Assembly: GCF_042653765.1 (NCBI RefSeq) | Contig: NZ_JBHSEZ010000003.1 | Coordinates: 59,690-123,689, forward strand | Reading direction: 5' to 3' | From: Castellaniella denitrificans | Lineage (GTDB): Bacteria > Pseudomonadota > Gammaproteobacteria > Burkholderiales > Burkholderiaceae_B | Length of the DNA: 64,000 bases | Shown: in pieces, positions 37,020 through 45,547 of the stretch | Layout: each line of letters opens with the position of its first letter | How positions within the stretch are numbered: position 1 is the first letter of the stretch | Position numbers and translations under genes: made by a program | The notes under the pieces: generated by a model | Seen by the model: the letters and a program-made list of their open reading frames with translations, nothing else | Database searches by the model: none | Told to the model about the DNA's origin: nothing

Positions 37020-37949
37020 ATGAATGCCTCTTTCCTCGCCCCGGACGAATCCGGCGCCGGCGACGCGCGCCGGCAGGACCCGCACGCCCGTACGCCCCGC
37101 GCCGCCGCGCAGGCCCGCCATGCCGCCGTGGCGGCGCAGGCCTGCCGCGCCATCGAATCGGCCGCCACGCCCCCGTCGCTGGACGAGCTGGCCGCGCAGG
37201 CCGGCCTGAGCCCCTGGCACTTCCATCGTGTTTTCAAGGCCGAAACGGGCCTGACCCCGAAAGCCTATGCCGCCGCCTTCCGGGCGCGCCGCCTGCGCGA
37301 GGCGCTGGACGCGGCTGGCGGATCGGTCACGGATGCGATCTACGATGCCGGCTTCAACTCCAGCAGCCGATACTACGAGACCGCCGGACAGGTGCTCGGC
37401 ATGCGCGCCCGGGACTACCGCGCCGGGGGCGCCGGCGCCGTGATCCGCTTCGCGGTCGGCCAGTGCGCGCTGGGCGCCATCCTGGTCGCGCAGAGCCGGC
37501 TCGGCCTGTGCGCCATCCTGCTGGGCGACGATCCGGACCGATTGGTGCGGGACCTGCAGGACCAGTTCCCCCGGGCCGAGCTGATCGGCGGCGACGCCGG
37601 CTTCGAACGGCTGGTCGCCCGGGTGGTGGGATTCGTCGAAGCGCCCGCCATCGGGCTGGACCTGCCCCTGGACGTGCGCGGCACCGCCTTCCAGCAGCGG
37701 GTATGGCAGGCGCTGCGCGAGATCCCCCCGGGCGCCACCGCCAGCTACGCCGAGATCGCCGCGCGCATCGGCGCGCCCAAGGCCGCGCGGGCCGTGGCGC
37801 GCGCCTGCGGCGCGAATTCCCTGGCCGTCGCCATTCCCTGCCACCGCGTCGTGCGGCGCGACGGCGACGTGTCGGGCTACCGCTGGGGCGTGGAACGCAA
37901 GCGCGAACTGCTGCGGCGCGAGGAAGCCGGAAAACAGGCCCACGAATGA
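37020..37949 (+). CDS. ada: AraC-type regulator fused to methylguanine-DNA methyltransferase (Ada-like, N-terminal Zn domain absent)
   Basis: Removes methyl groups from O6-methylguanine and probably activates alkylation-response genes. The 309 residues contain an AraC HTH (SLDELAAQAGLSPWHFHRVF to AGFNSSSRYYE) and a C-terminal methyltransferase with the acceptor Cys274 in AIPCHRVVRRDG. The usual N-terminal methylphosphotriester domain with its four-Cys zinc site is missing: the first 50 residues contain no paired Cys. How it would sense damage is therefore open. A GC hairpin follows directly. Confidence 0.9.
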   Translation: MNASFLAPDESGAGDARRQDPHARTPRAAAQARHAAVAAQACRAIESAATPPSLDELAAQAGLSPWHFHRVFKAETGLTPKAYAAAFRARRLREALDAAGGSVTDAIYDAGFNSSSRYYETAGQVLGMRARDYRAGGAGAVIRFAVGQCALGAILVAQSRLGLCAILLGDDPDRLVRDLQDQFPRAELIGGDAGFERLVARVVGFVEAPAIGLDLPLDVRGTAFQQRVWQALREIPPGATASYAEIAARIGAPKAARAVARACGANSLAVAIPCHRVVRRDGDVSGYRWGVERKRELLRREEAGKQAHE

Positions 37950-37950
37950 A

Positions 37951-37974
37951 CGGGGCTCCCCGAAGGGAGCCCCG
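37951..37974. terminator. GC hairpin between convergent ada-like gene and argG
   Basis: Perfect 10-bp stem CGGGGCTCCC-cgaa-GGGAGCCCCG. There is no U-tract on either side, so termination strength is uncertain; its place between convergent genes suggests a bidirectional terminator. Confidence 0.6.
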
Positions 37975-38016
37975 TGCCGCGCAGCATGCTGGGAGCGCCC
38001 GGCGCCCCCGCCCGGA

Positions 38017-39360
38017 TCACTTCGCCGGCGGATCCTGCTTCAGCTGGGGGATGTCGGACTGGCCGGTCTTGGTCAGCAGCCCCGTCTGGGTGTAGGTGAA
38101 CAGCTTGGCGCGCGTGTCCACGATGTCCAGGTTGCGCATCGTCAGCTGGCCGATGCGGTCCAGCGGCGAGAACATCGATTCGCCCTTTTCCATCGTCAGG
38201 CGGTCGGGGTGATAGGTCAGGTTGGGCGAACGCGTGTCCAGGATAGAATAGTCATTGCCCCGGCGCAGTTCCAGGGCGACCTCGCCGGTGATGGCGCGCG
38301 CCACCCAGCGCTGCGCGGTCTCGCGCAGCATGATGGCCTGGGGATCGAACCAGCGGCCCTGGTACAGCAGGCGGCCCAGGCGCAGGCCGTTGATGCGGTA
38401 CTGCTCGATCGTGTCCTCGTTGTGGATGCCGGTCACCAGGCGCTCGTAGGCGATGTGCAGCAGCGCCATGCCCGGGGCCTCGTAGATGCCGCGGCTCTTG
38501 GCCTCGATGATGCGGTTCTCGATCTGGTCGCTCATGCCCAGGCCATGGCGCCCGCCGATGCGGTTGGCCTCCAGCATCAGTTCGACCGGATCGGCGTATT
38601 CCACCCCGTTCAGGGCCACCGGCTGGCCCTGCTCGAAGCGCACCGTGACTTCCTCAGCCTTGACCTCGACCTCGGGCTTCCAGAACGCCACGCCCATGAT
38701 GGGCTGGACGATGCGGATGCCGGAATCGAGATGTTCCAGGTCCTTGGCCTCGTGCGTGGCGCCCAGCATGTTGGAGTCCGTGGAATAGGCCTTTTCCGCC
38801 GACATCTTGTAGTCGAAGCCGTTTTCCTGCATGTACTGCGACATCTCGGCGCGGCCGCCGAGTTCATCGATGAACTGCTGGTCCAGCCAGGGCTTGTAGA
38901 TCTTCAGGTCCGGATTGGTCAGCAGGCCGTAGCGGTAGAAGCGCTCGATGTCGTTGCCCTTGAACGTGCTGCCGTCGCCCCAGATGTGGACGTCGTCCTC
39001 GCGCATGGCCGACACCAGCATCGTGCCCGTCACCGCGCGGCCGATGGGCGTGGTGTTGAAGTACGTGACCCCGCCGGTGGAAATGTGGAAGGCGCTGCAC
39101 TGCAGGGCGGCGATGCCCTCGGCCACCAGTTGCGCGCGGCAGTCCACCAGGCGCGCGCCCTGGGCGCCGTAGCGCAGGGCCTTGCGGGGGATCTCGTCGT
39201 AATCCGGCTCGTCGGGCTGCCCCAGGTTCGCCGTGTAGGCGAAAGGCAGCGCGCCCTTGTTCTTCATCCACAGCAGCGCGGCGCTGGTGTCCAGCCCGCC
39301 CGAAAAGGCAATGCCGACCTTCTGCCCGATCGGCAGGTTTTCAAGAATGGTTGTGCTCAT
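38017..39360 (-). CDS. argG: Argininosuccinate synthase
   Basis: Joins citrulline and aspartate with ATP in arginine synthesis. The 447-residue length is that of the longer E. coli-type enzyme. The N-terminal P-loop-like PP motif is VGIAFSGGLDTSAAL. Other signatures are YTANLGQPDEPDYDEIP, FHISTGGVTYFNTTPIGRAV and DGSTFKGNDIERFYRYGL. I chose the ATG at 39360 (MSTTILENLP); the longer frame runs through the tRNA gene. It is oriented against the tRNA-Ala gene. Confidence 0.96.
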   Translation of the reverse strand: MSTTILENLPIGQKVGIAFSGGLDTSAALLWMKNKGALPFAYTANLGQPDEPDYDEIPRKALRYGAQGARLVDCRAQLVAEGIAALQCSAFHISTGGVTYFNTTPIGRAVTGTMLVSAMREDDVHIWGDGSTFKGNDIERFYRYGLLTNPDLKIYKPWLDQQFIDELGGRAEMSQYMQENGFDYKMSAEKAYSTDSNMLGATHEAKDLEHLDSGIRIVQPIMGVAFWKPEVEVKAEEVTVRFEQGQPVALNGVEYADPVELMLEANRIGGRHGLGMSDQIENRIIEAKSRGIYEAPGMALLHIAYERLVTGIHNEDTIEQYRINGLRLGRLLYQGRWFDPQAIMLRETAQRWVARAITGEVALELRRGNDYSILDTRSPNLTYHPDRLTMEKGESMFSPLDRIGQLTMRNLDIVDTRAKLFTYTQTGLLTKTGQSDIPQLKQDPPAK

Positions 39361-39513
39361 GGAGGGTCCGGATAAACCTGAGATTGAAATCGATCCGGCA
39401 TTATATCGTCGCCGCACGGCCCGGCGCCCGGCCAAGGCCGCGCCTTCTTCGCCTGTCACGACGCCCCGATGGAAAAGGCGGGCGGCCCAAGGGCTCGCAC
39501 CGGTCTTTTTCTG

Positions 39514-39522
39514 TGCTAGAAT
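39514..39522 (+). promoter_or_regulatory. Extended -10 promoter of tRNA-Ala
   Basis: TG-c-TAGAAT at 39514-39522 lies 11 bp before the tRNA 5' end. The -35 region is poor, as is usual for extended -10 promoters. Confidence 0.6.
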
Positions 39523-39533
39523 GCACGTCTTTC

Positions 39534-39609
<76 letters not shown>

Positions 39610-39618
39610 GAAATGCCC

Positions 39619-39648
39619 AACCGCCTGATTCGTCAGGCGGTTTTTTTT
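39619..39648 (+). terminator. Intrinsic terminator of tRNA-Ala
   Basis: AACCGCCTGA (39619-39628), a ttcg loop and TCAGGCGGTT are followed by six more T. Confidence 0.94.
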
Positions 39649-39924
39649 CGGCTCCGCGGCCCAGCCCCGGGCGCCGGCCGTGGAGACGGCTCCATCGGAC
39701 GGATCCCGGATTCCCCCAGGGAAAGCCGGATCCTCAGCCCAGCATCGGATAGAGAAAAGCCAGCAGTCGTCACGACCGGCTGCCAGGAAGCGCTGTCGTG
39801 CGCGGTACGGGCCCTGCGCGGCCAGCAACCCGCTGACCCGCGCCATGCCGGCCCCCTCTTCCGCTTCCGGAGCTTTCCTCCTATAATTTACATAGATAGA
39901 CTATGTAATTGATCAGGAACCGAC
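39649..39924 (+). other. Intergenic region upstream of marR
   Basis: These 276 bp hold no gene I can support; the short open frames lack family resemblance. The only clear signal is the promoter/operator at its right end. Confidence 0.6.
39882..39908 (+). promoter_or_regulatory. marR promoter -10 and palindromic operator
   Basis: TATAAT at 39882-39887 is followed at once by the inverted repeat TTACATAG-ataga-CTATGTAA (39888-39908). A repressor bound there would block the promoter; MarR proteins typically bind such AT-rich palindromes of about 20 bp, so autoregulation is likely. The -35 region is poor. Confidence 0.7.
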
Positions 39925-40377
39925 ATGCAGGAGCACCCGTCCGCGGCCTCTCCGGGGGCCGAGCTGCTGGACCGCATCGTCCGGCTCAACCGCTGGGTGA
40001 CGCGCCATACGGCCTGGACGCTGCCGCTGGCGCAGGCGCGCGTCCTGTCGTTGATCGACGAACTGGAAACCGCCCGCATCGGCGACCTGGCGCGGGCCGA
40101 ACGCTGCACCCAGCCCACCATGACCACCCAGGTCCACCGCCTGGAGGCGCAGGGGCTGGTCAGCCGCGCCCCCGACCCGGACGACGCCCGGGCCGCCCGG
40201 ATTTCCCTGACGGCCCGGGGCCGGCATGCGCTGGCCGAGATCCGCCAGGCCCGCGCCGGCATCGTCGAATCCCTGGTCGACCGGCTGGACGCGGCGGACC
40301 GCGCGCGCCTGCGGGACGCCCTGCGGGCGCTGTCGGCGCTGCTGGACGCGGCCTATCGCCAGGCGCCCGGCCGCTGA
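39925..40377 (+). CDS. MarR-family transcriptional regulator
   Basis: The 150-residue winged-helix regulator contains ARVLSLIDELETARIGDLAR (helices before recognition), CTQPTMTTQVHRLEAQGLVSR (recognition helix) and DPDDARAARISLTARG (the beta-wing with DxR). The C-terminal dimerisation helices are Ala/Arg/Leu-rich. It sits 74 bp before an MFS pump on the same strand, with a palindromic operator in front. This suggests that it represses itself and the pump until an unknown ligand binds. Confidence 0.92.
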   Translation: MQEHPSAASPGAELLDRIVRLNRWVTRHTAWTLPLAQARVLSLIDELETARIGDLARAERCTQPTMTTQVHRLEAQGLVSRAPDPDDARAARISLTARGRHALAEIRQARAGIVESLVDRLDAADRARLRDALRALSALLDAAYRQAPGR

Positions 40378-40390
40378 CCGGCCGGGCGCC

Positions 40391-40416
40391 GATCGATCGC
40401 GATCGCACATCGATCG
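40391..40416. repeat. Cluster of overlapping GATCG palindromes between marR and the MFS gene
   Basis: CGATCGATCG (40390-40399), GCGATCGC (40399-40406) and TCGATCGA (40410-40417) lie within 28 bp. Role unknown. Confidence 0.5.
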
Positions 40417-40451
40417 AACCCTTCAATCATCATCGAGGAACCGCATTCATC

Positions 40452-41678
40452 ATGAACCTGCTGCGACAACCGAAAGCCGTGCTGGCGGTGGCGTTCGCCT
40501 GTGTCATCGCCTTCATGGGCATCGGGCTGGTCGATCCGATCCTGAAACCCATCGCCGACTCCCTGGGAGCCACGCCTTCGCAGACTTCGCTGCTCTTCAC
40601 CAGCTACATGGCCGTCATGGGCCTGGCGATGCTGATCACCAGCGCCGTCTCCAGCCGCCTGGGCGTCAAGCCGACCCTGCTGCTCGGGCTGGCGGTCATC
40701 ATCGTGGGCGCCGGGCTGGCCGGCCTGTCCGATTCGATCCGCGCCATCGTCGGCTACCGCGCCATCTGGGGCCTGGGCAACGCCCTGTTCGTCGCCACCG
40801 CGCTGACGGCCATCGTCAGCGCCTCGTCGGGCTCGGTGCGCGACGCCATCATCTTCTACGAAGCGGCGCTGGGCGTCGGCATCGCCGCCGGCCCGCTGAT
40901 CGGCGGGGTGCTGGGCTCGATCTCGTGGCGCGGACCGTTCTTCGGGGTTTCCGTGCTGATGGCGATCGCGTTCCTGGTCACCCTCTTCCTGCTGCCCGGC
41001 GCGGCCGCCCGGCCCAGGCCCAGCTCGCTGCGCGATCCGTTCCGGGCACTGAGACACCCGGGCCTGCTGGGCGTCGCCCTGACCGCCCTGCTCTACAACT
41101 TCGGCTTTTTCACCCTGCTCGCCTATACCCCGTTCCCGCTAGACATGACAGCCCAGCAGGTCGGGCTGATCTTCTTCGGCTGGGGCGTGATGCTGGCCTT
41201 CGCCTCGGTGATCCTGGCGCCCCGGCTGCAGGGCAGCTTCGGCACGGTCCGCTCGATCCTCATCGCGCTCACGGGTTTCGCCCTGGTGCTGGCGATGATG
41301 GCGATCTGGACCGACCACAAGGCGGTGCTGGTGGTCGGCGTGGTCGCGGCCGGCCTGTTCCTCGGGATCAACAACACGCTGGTGACCGAAACCGTGATGA
41401 AGGCGGCCCCGGTGGAACGCGGCGTGGCCTCGGCGGCCTACAGCTTCGTGCGCTTCAGCGGCGGCGCGGTCGCACCCTGGCTGGCGGGCTACCTGGGCGA
41501 GACCATCGACGACCACGTGCCCTACTGGGTCGGGGCCGCCGCCGTCATGCTGGGCGTCCTGGTGCTGGCCGCGACCCGGCGGCACCTGGGCCACATCGAC
41601 GAATCGCACACGATCCCCACCGTCCGCGCGGAGGACGACGAGGCGGAAACGCCCGAAACATCCATGGCCCGGGCCTAG
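40452..41678 (+). CDS. MFS efflux-type transporter
   Basis: The 408-residue inner-membrane transporter has 12 predicted segments. AVSSRLGVKPTLLLGL is the loop 2-3 motif; GLGNALFVATALTAI and EAALGVGIAAGPLIGG (segment 5, motif C-like) are typical of drug/proton antiporters. A hydrophilic acidic tail ends the protein. Its pairing with marR and the antiporter motif suggest efflux of a toxic compound; the substrate is unknown. It converges on the HD-GYP gene. Confidence 0.9.
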   Translation: MNLLRQPKAVLAVAFACVIAFMGIGLVDPILKPIADSLGATPSQTSLLFTSYMAVMGLAMLITSAVSSRLGVKPTLLLGLAVIIVGAGLAGLSDSIRAIVGYRAIWGLGNALFVATALTAIVSASSGSVRDAIIFYEAALGVGIAAGPLIGGVLGSISWRGPFFGVSVLMAIAFLVTLFLLPGAAARPRPSSLRDPFRALRHPGLLGVALTALLYNFGFFTLLAYTPFPLDMTAQQVGLIFFGWGVMLAFASVILAPRLQGSFGTVRSILIALTGFALVLAMMAIWTDHKAVLVVGVVAAGLFLGINNTLVTETVMKAAPVERGVASAAYSFVRFSGGAVAPWLAGYLGETIDDHVPYWVGAAAVMLGVLVLAATRRHLGHIDESHTIPTVRAEDDEAETPETSMARA

Positions 41679-41741
41679 AGCGCTCCATCCGGCCATCCGC
41701 TCCGTCTCCCCGGTCCGGACGGACTCGCGCCTCGCCGGCCG

Positions 41742-42977
41742 CTACGGCAAGGGGCGACCCGGCATCCAGTACGCCTCCAGCCCCGTGAGGTTCCAGGCGG
41801 CCGGATCCTCCGCCTGCAGGATCCGGTCATCGCATGCCGGATCGCTCAGGTCCAGGCATTCCTCCGGGCATATCCTGCGGGTCTCCAAGCAGAAAAAGGC
41901 CTTGACCCGCGGCAGCAGCAGGGAACGGGTATCCGATCCCATCACGACGGCCAGGCGCCGGGACTTCAGGCGCACGAGCGAGCCGATCGGATAGATGCCC
42001 ACCGTCTTGACGAAGGCCTCGAAGATGGGGCGATCGAAGTGTCCCGTCCAGCTGGCCATGCGGCGCATGGTTTCGGCGGGATTCCAGGGCGCCTTGTAGG
42101 CGCGCTCGGAAGTCACGGCATCGTAGACGTCGCACACGGCGCCCATGCGGGCCAGCAGCGGGATGCCGCGCCCGGACAGCCGGTCGGGATAGCCTGTGCC
42201 GTCGAATTTCTCATGGTGATGCAAGGCGATGGTCTGGATCGCCTCGTCCGCCCCGCCTTCCCGCAGCATCGTCGCCCCCAGGAACGGATGGCTCTTCATG
42301 ATGTCGAACTCGGCGTCCGACAGCCGGCCGGGCTTATTCAGAATCTCCAGCGGGATGGCCGCCTTGCCCAGATCGTGCATCAGCCCGCCCAGGCCCGCCT
42401 GCCGGGTCAGGACGGCGTCCAACTTCAGCTGGCGGGACAGCGCCAGCATCAGCGCGCAGACCGCCACCGAATGCAGATAGGTGTAGTTGTCGCGCGTCTT
42501 GAGCCGGGCCACGCTGAACAGGGCCTGGGGGTGGCGGCCGACCGAGTCGGCGATCTGGCGCACCAGCGGGAGGGTGGCCTCGGGATCGATGGCGCGGCCC
42601 ATCCGGGCTTCCTCGAACATCCCCATGACCTGGTTGTGCGCGGACAGGCACAGGCTGCGGGCCTGTTCGATTTCTTCTTCCAGGGAAACATGCGCCTCGG
42701 GCTCTTCCTGGGGGCCGGAACCAGGGATGGCATCATGCCGGACCAGGTCCGCGGGCCGGGCATCCGCCCCCGCGACGGCCGGGTCGGCCGGACCAAGGCC
42801 CTTGGCCGTATCGATCCAGAAATTCTGGATGCCGGAGGCCCGGATCGCCTCGAGGTCCTGCATGCGGGTCAGCAGGAAGCTGCCGCGCCAGAAAGGGTGC
42901 CGGAACCAGTCGCCCTCCAGTTTGTGGATGTACATCCCGAGCCGCAGCTCGGGCAGGGAAATACGCTCGATCGACAT
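41742..42977 (-). CDS. HD-GYP domain cyclic-di-GMP phosphodiesterase
   Basis: The 411-residue cytosolic protein has an N-terminal DUF3391-like region (ISLPELRLGMYIHKLEGDWF) and an HD-GYP domain. The latter retains HD (LMHDLGKAAIP, about residue 199) and HHHEKFDGTGYP (near residue 259), so it is probably active against cyclic di-GMP. A C-terminal domain follows, with four Cys in CLETRRICPEEC and DPACDD. I chose the ATG at 42977 (MSIERISLP); 42986 is also possible. It diverges from a chemoreceptor, which suggests a role in motility control. Confidence 0.9.
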   Translation of the reverse strand: MSIERISLPELRLGMYIHKLEGDWFRHPFWRGSFLLTRMQDLEAIRASGIQNFWIDTAKGLGPADPAVAGADARPADLVRHDAIPGSGPQEEPEAHVSLEEEIEQARSLCLSAHNQVMGMFEEARMGRAIDPEATLPLVRQIADSVGRHPQALFSVARLKTRDNYTYLHSVAVCALMLALSRQLKLDAVLTRQAGLGGLMHDLGKAAIPLEILNKPGRLSDAEFDIMKSHPFLGATMLREGGADEAIQTIALHHHEKFDGTGYPDRLSGRGIPLLARMGAVCDVYDAVTSERAYKAPWNPAETMRRMASWTGHFDRPIFEAFVKTVGIYPIGSLVRLKSRRLAVVMGSDTRSLLLPRVKAFFCLETRRICPEECLDLSDPACDDRILQAEDPAAWNLTGLEAYWMPGRPLP

Positions 42978-43268
42978 GATTGGCATCCACAAGGCCCGGA
43001 CGGCCGATCCGCGATCGGAGCCGGTCAGCGCCATTCTTCTGCATGCGACAGCCAAAGTCCATCAGCAGATCCGCCAACTTGTGGCATCAAAGACTCAAAT
43101 CACCCCCATCTACATCCAAAAACATTGATCTAGATTAAAGACCGCTCAGTCTCCCGGGTTGTCCGGATCGGCGCAATGTTTCTCCACGGGCCCAACTTTA
43201 CAATTGCTCAACAATTGAGCCATCGTCGGCGCCCCCTCCCGGAGCGCCGTACCGACCGGAACGCCCAC
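42978..43268. other. Divergent control region between the HD-GYP gene and the chemoreceptor gene
   Basis: These 291 bp contain no gene. Signals seen: an FNR-like box at 43125-43138 and a small inverted repeat GCTCAA-caa-TTGAGC at 43206-43220. No convincing sigma28 promoter was found. Confidence 0.6.
43125..43138. promoter_or_regulatory. FNR/Anr-like binding site
   Basis: TTGAT-ctag-ATTAA matches the FNR consensus TTGAT-N4-ATCAA at nine of ten positions. It lies about 150 bp from both divergent genes. Oxygen control is inferred only. Confidence 0.5.
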
Positions 43269-45311
43269 ATGAAACAAAGCTCCCTCGACGCCGCCTTGAA
43301 CCGGCTCCGCCTCTGGCAGAAATTCGCCGTGCTGGCGCTCTTCGGCGTGGTGCTGGTCGCCGCGCCCTTCATCCTGTACGTGCACGAATCCGGCAAGACC
43401 ATCCAGGCGACCCGGCAGGAATCGAGCGGCCTGCGGCCGATGCGCCTGCTGATGAAAACCCTGCAGCTGGCACAGCAGCACCGCGGCCTGGCGATGATCA
43501 CGCTCAACGGCGACGCGTCCGCCGAAGCCCGGCGCACCGCCCTGCAGGGCGAAACCGATCAGGCCTTCGAGGCGCTGGACGCCGCGCTGCGCCAGGATGT
43601 CCTGGCCCCGGCGCTGCTGTCCGCCTGGCAGGAAGTCCGCCAGGGCTGGACTTCGCTCGAAGCCCAGGTGGCCCGGAAAAGCCTCGCACCCGCCGACAGC
43701 TTCCAGGCCCACGTCGAGCTGATCGCCCGCCTGTTGCGGGTGAAATCCCTGCTGCTGCAGCACTACGGGCTGAGCTTCGACCCGCAGGCGCAGGGCTACT
43801 ACCTGGTCGACATGGCGCTGAACCAGGTGCCCATGCTGACCGAGCTGTTCGGCCAGACACGCGCCCAGGGCTCGGGCCTGCTGACGCGCCATGAAGCGTC
43901 CGACGCCGAACGGCTGCGGATCATGGTGCTGATCAACCGCGCCGAGGAACACTACATCAGCCTGAATGACACGCTGGAAAGCGCCATCCGGCAGTACCCC
44001 GAACTCGGCGCCGGCCTGGCCGAGCCGGGCCGGACGGCGCTCCAGGAAGCCCGCCAGGCCATCGAACTGGCCCAGAAGGAAATCATCCAGGCGCAGGCCC
44101 TGCGGTTCCCGGCCGCCGATTTCTTCGCCCGCTACACGCAGGCCATCGACGCCCAGTACCAGTTGAACCAGATCGCCCTGACGCAACTGGAATCCGTGCT
44201 GAACGACCGCGCCGACAGCCTGTCCCGCACCCGCACCCTGCTCGGCGGCGGCATCGTACTGCTCAGCCTGCTGGCCGCCCTGGCTAATTTCCTCATCACC
44301 CGGGCGCTGCTGCGCCAGCTGGGCGGCGAGCCCGCCTACGCCACGGCCATCCTGAACCGGATCGCCACCGGCGACCTGGCGGTCCCCATCGAACTGAAGG
44401 CCCAGGACAGCACCAGCCTGCTGTTCGCCCTGCGGGACATGCGCGACCGCCTGGCCGAAATCGTCAGCAAGGTCCGCGCCGGCGCGGATTCCATCGCCTC
44501 GGCCTCGAGCCAGATCACCGCCGGCAACCTGGACCTGTCCTCGCGCACGGAAGAACAGGCCAGCTCCCTGGCCGAGACCGCCGCCACGATGGAGGAAATC
44601 ACCGCCACCGTGCGCCAGAACGCCGACAACGCCCAGCAGGCCAACACCCTGGCCGCCTCGGCGGGCCGGACGGCCACCGATGGCGGCTCCGCCGTCGCCG
44701 AGCTCGTCTCCACCATGAGCGAAATCGACGCCAGGGGGCAGCAGGTCGCCGACATCATCGGCGTCATCGACTCCATCGCCTTCCAGACCAACATCCTCGC
44801 CCTGAACGCCGCGGTCGAGGCAGCCCGCGCCGGCGAGCAGGGCCGCGGCTTCGCCGTGGTGGCCTCCGAGGTCCGGGCGCTCGCCCAGCGCTCGGCCGGC
44901 GCGGCCAAGGAGATCAAGAGCCTGATCGACACCTCGGTCGAGTCCACCGCCAAGGGCAACGAGCAGGCCGCGCGCGCCGGCGCCACGATGCGGGACATCG
45001 TCGACGGCATCAACCGCGTCACCGACATCATGGGCGAGATCAGCGCGGCCAGCCGCGAGCAGACCACCGGCATCGAGGAGATCAATCTGGCGGTCACGCA
45101 GATGGACGACGTCACCCGGCAGAACGCCAGCCTGGTGGAAGAGTCGGCCGCCGCGGCGGCCAGCCTGCAGGAACAGGCCGACACCCTGGTCGACCTGGTG
45201 GCGTTCTTCCGCCTCGACGCATCGGCCCGCCAGGACGCGCCGGAATACCCGGACAGCCCGCGCGCACGGCGCCATTCCCAGCCGCCCCGGCTGCTGACCG
45301 CCCGCTCCTGA
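43269..45311 (+). CDS. Methyl-accepting chemotaxis protein
   Basis: The 680-residue chemoreceptor has transmembrane segments near residues 19-40 and 324-345, enclosing a large helical periplasmic sensor. The sensor has LAQQHRGLAMITLNGD, similar to nitrate-sensor or four-helix domains. A HAMP-like linker follows (LGGEPAYATAILNRIATGDL), then the signalling domain with the conserved tip IDSIAFQTNILALNAAVEAA. No CheR-tethering NWETF pentapeptide ends the protein. I chose the ATG at 43269 (MKQSSLDAAL). The ligand is unknown. Confidence 0.94.
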   Translation: MKQSSLDAALNRLRLWQKFAVLALFGVVLVAAPFILYVHESGKTIQATRQESSGLRPMRLLMKTLQLAQQHRGLAMITLNGDASAEARRTALQGETDQAFEALDAALRQDVLAPALLSAWQEVRQGWTSLEAQVARKSLAPADSFQAHVELIARLLRVKSLLLQHYGLSFDPQAQGYYLVDMALNQVPMLTELFGQTRAQGSGLLTRHEASDAERLRIMVLINRAEEHYISLNDTLESAIRQYPELGAGLAEPGRTALQEARQAIELAQKEIIQAQALRFPAADFFARYTQAIDAQYQLNQIALTQLESVLNDRADSLSRTRTLLGGGIVLLSLLAALANFLITRALLRQLGGEPAYATAILNRIATGDLAVPIELKAQDSTSLLFALRDMRDRLAEIVSKVRAGADSIASASSQITAGNLDLSSRTEEQASSLAETAATMEEITATVRQNADNAQQANTLAASAGRTATDGGSAVAELVSTMSEIDARGQQVADIIGVIDSIAFQTNILALNAAVEAARAGEQGRGFAVVASEVRALAQRSAGAAKEIKSLIDTSVESTAKGNEQAARAGATMRDIVDGINRVTDIMGEISAASREQTTGIEEINLAVTQMDDVTRQNASLVEESAAAAASLQEQADTLVDLVAFFRLDASARQDAPEYPDSPRARRHSQPPRLLTARS

Positions 45312-45327
45312 TCCCGCCCTCCGGGCG

Positions 45328-45365
45328 CGCCGCCCGTGTGTCGAACGCGCGACACACGGGCGGCG
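45328..45365 (+). terminator. Long GC hairpin after the chemoreceptor gene
   Basis: A perfect 16-bp stem, CGCCGCCCGTGTGTCG (45328-45343) with CGACACACGGGCGGCG (45350-45365), has a 6-nt loop. It is not followed by a clean U-tract but is very stable, so termination or mRNA protection is likely. Confidence 0.6.
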
Positions 45366-45391
45366 GCGTTCGTCCCCCTCTGCTTAAAGCC

Positions 45392-45420
45392 TTAACTTCC
45401 GGACCGGCATTCCGTAAAAT
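45392..45420 (+). promoter_or_regulatory. Possible promoter of the PIG-L-type gene
   Basis: TTAACT (45392-45397) and TAAAAT (45415-45420) are separated by 17 bp. The leader would be about 120 nt. Confidence 0.45.
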
Positions 45421-45547
45421 TTCTTGTCCGCCGCCAGGGCCTGGGCGGCCTGGCCGTGCCGGCCCGCATCGTCGTCCCGGCCCATTCACGCCGGCGCCGA
45501 CGCCGCCGGCAACGCTGGATCCCCTTCACCCGACGGCCCCACACATC

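Noticed and set aside
39680..39886. 68-codon open frame before marR
   Set aside because: No ribosome-binding site, biased Arg/Ser/Pro composition and overlap with the marR promoter region.
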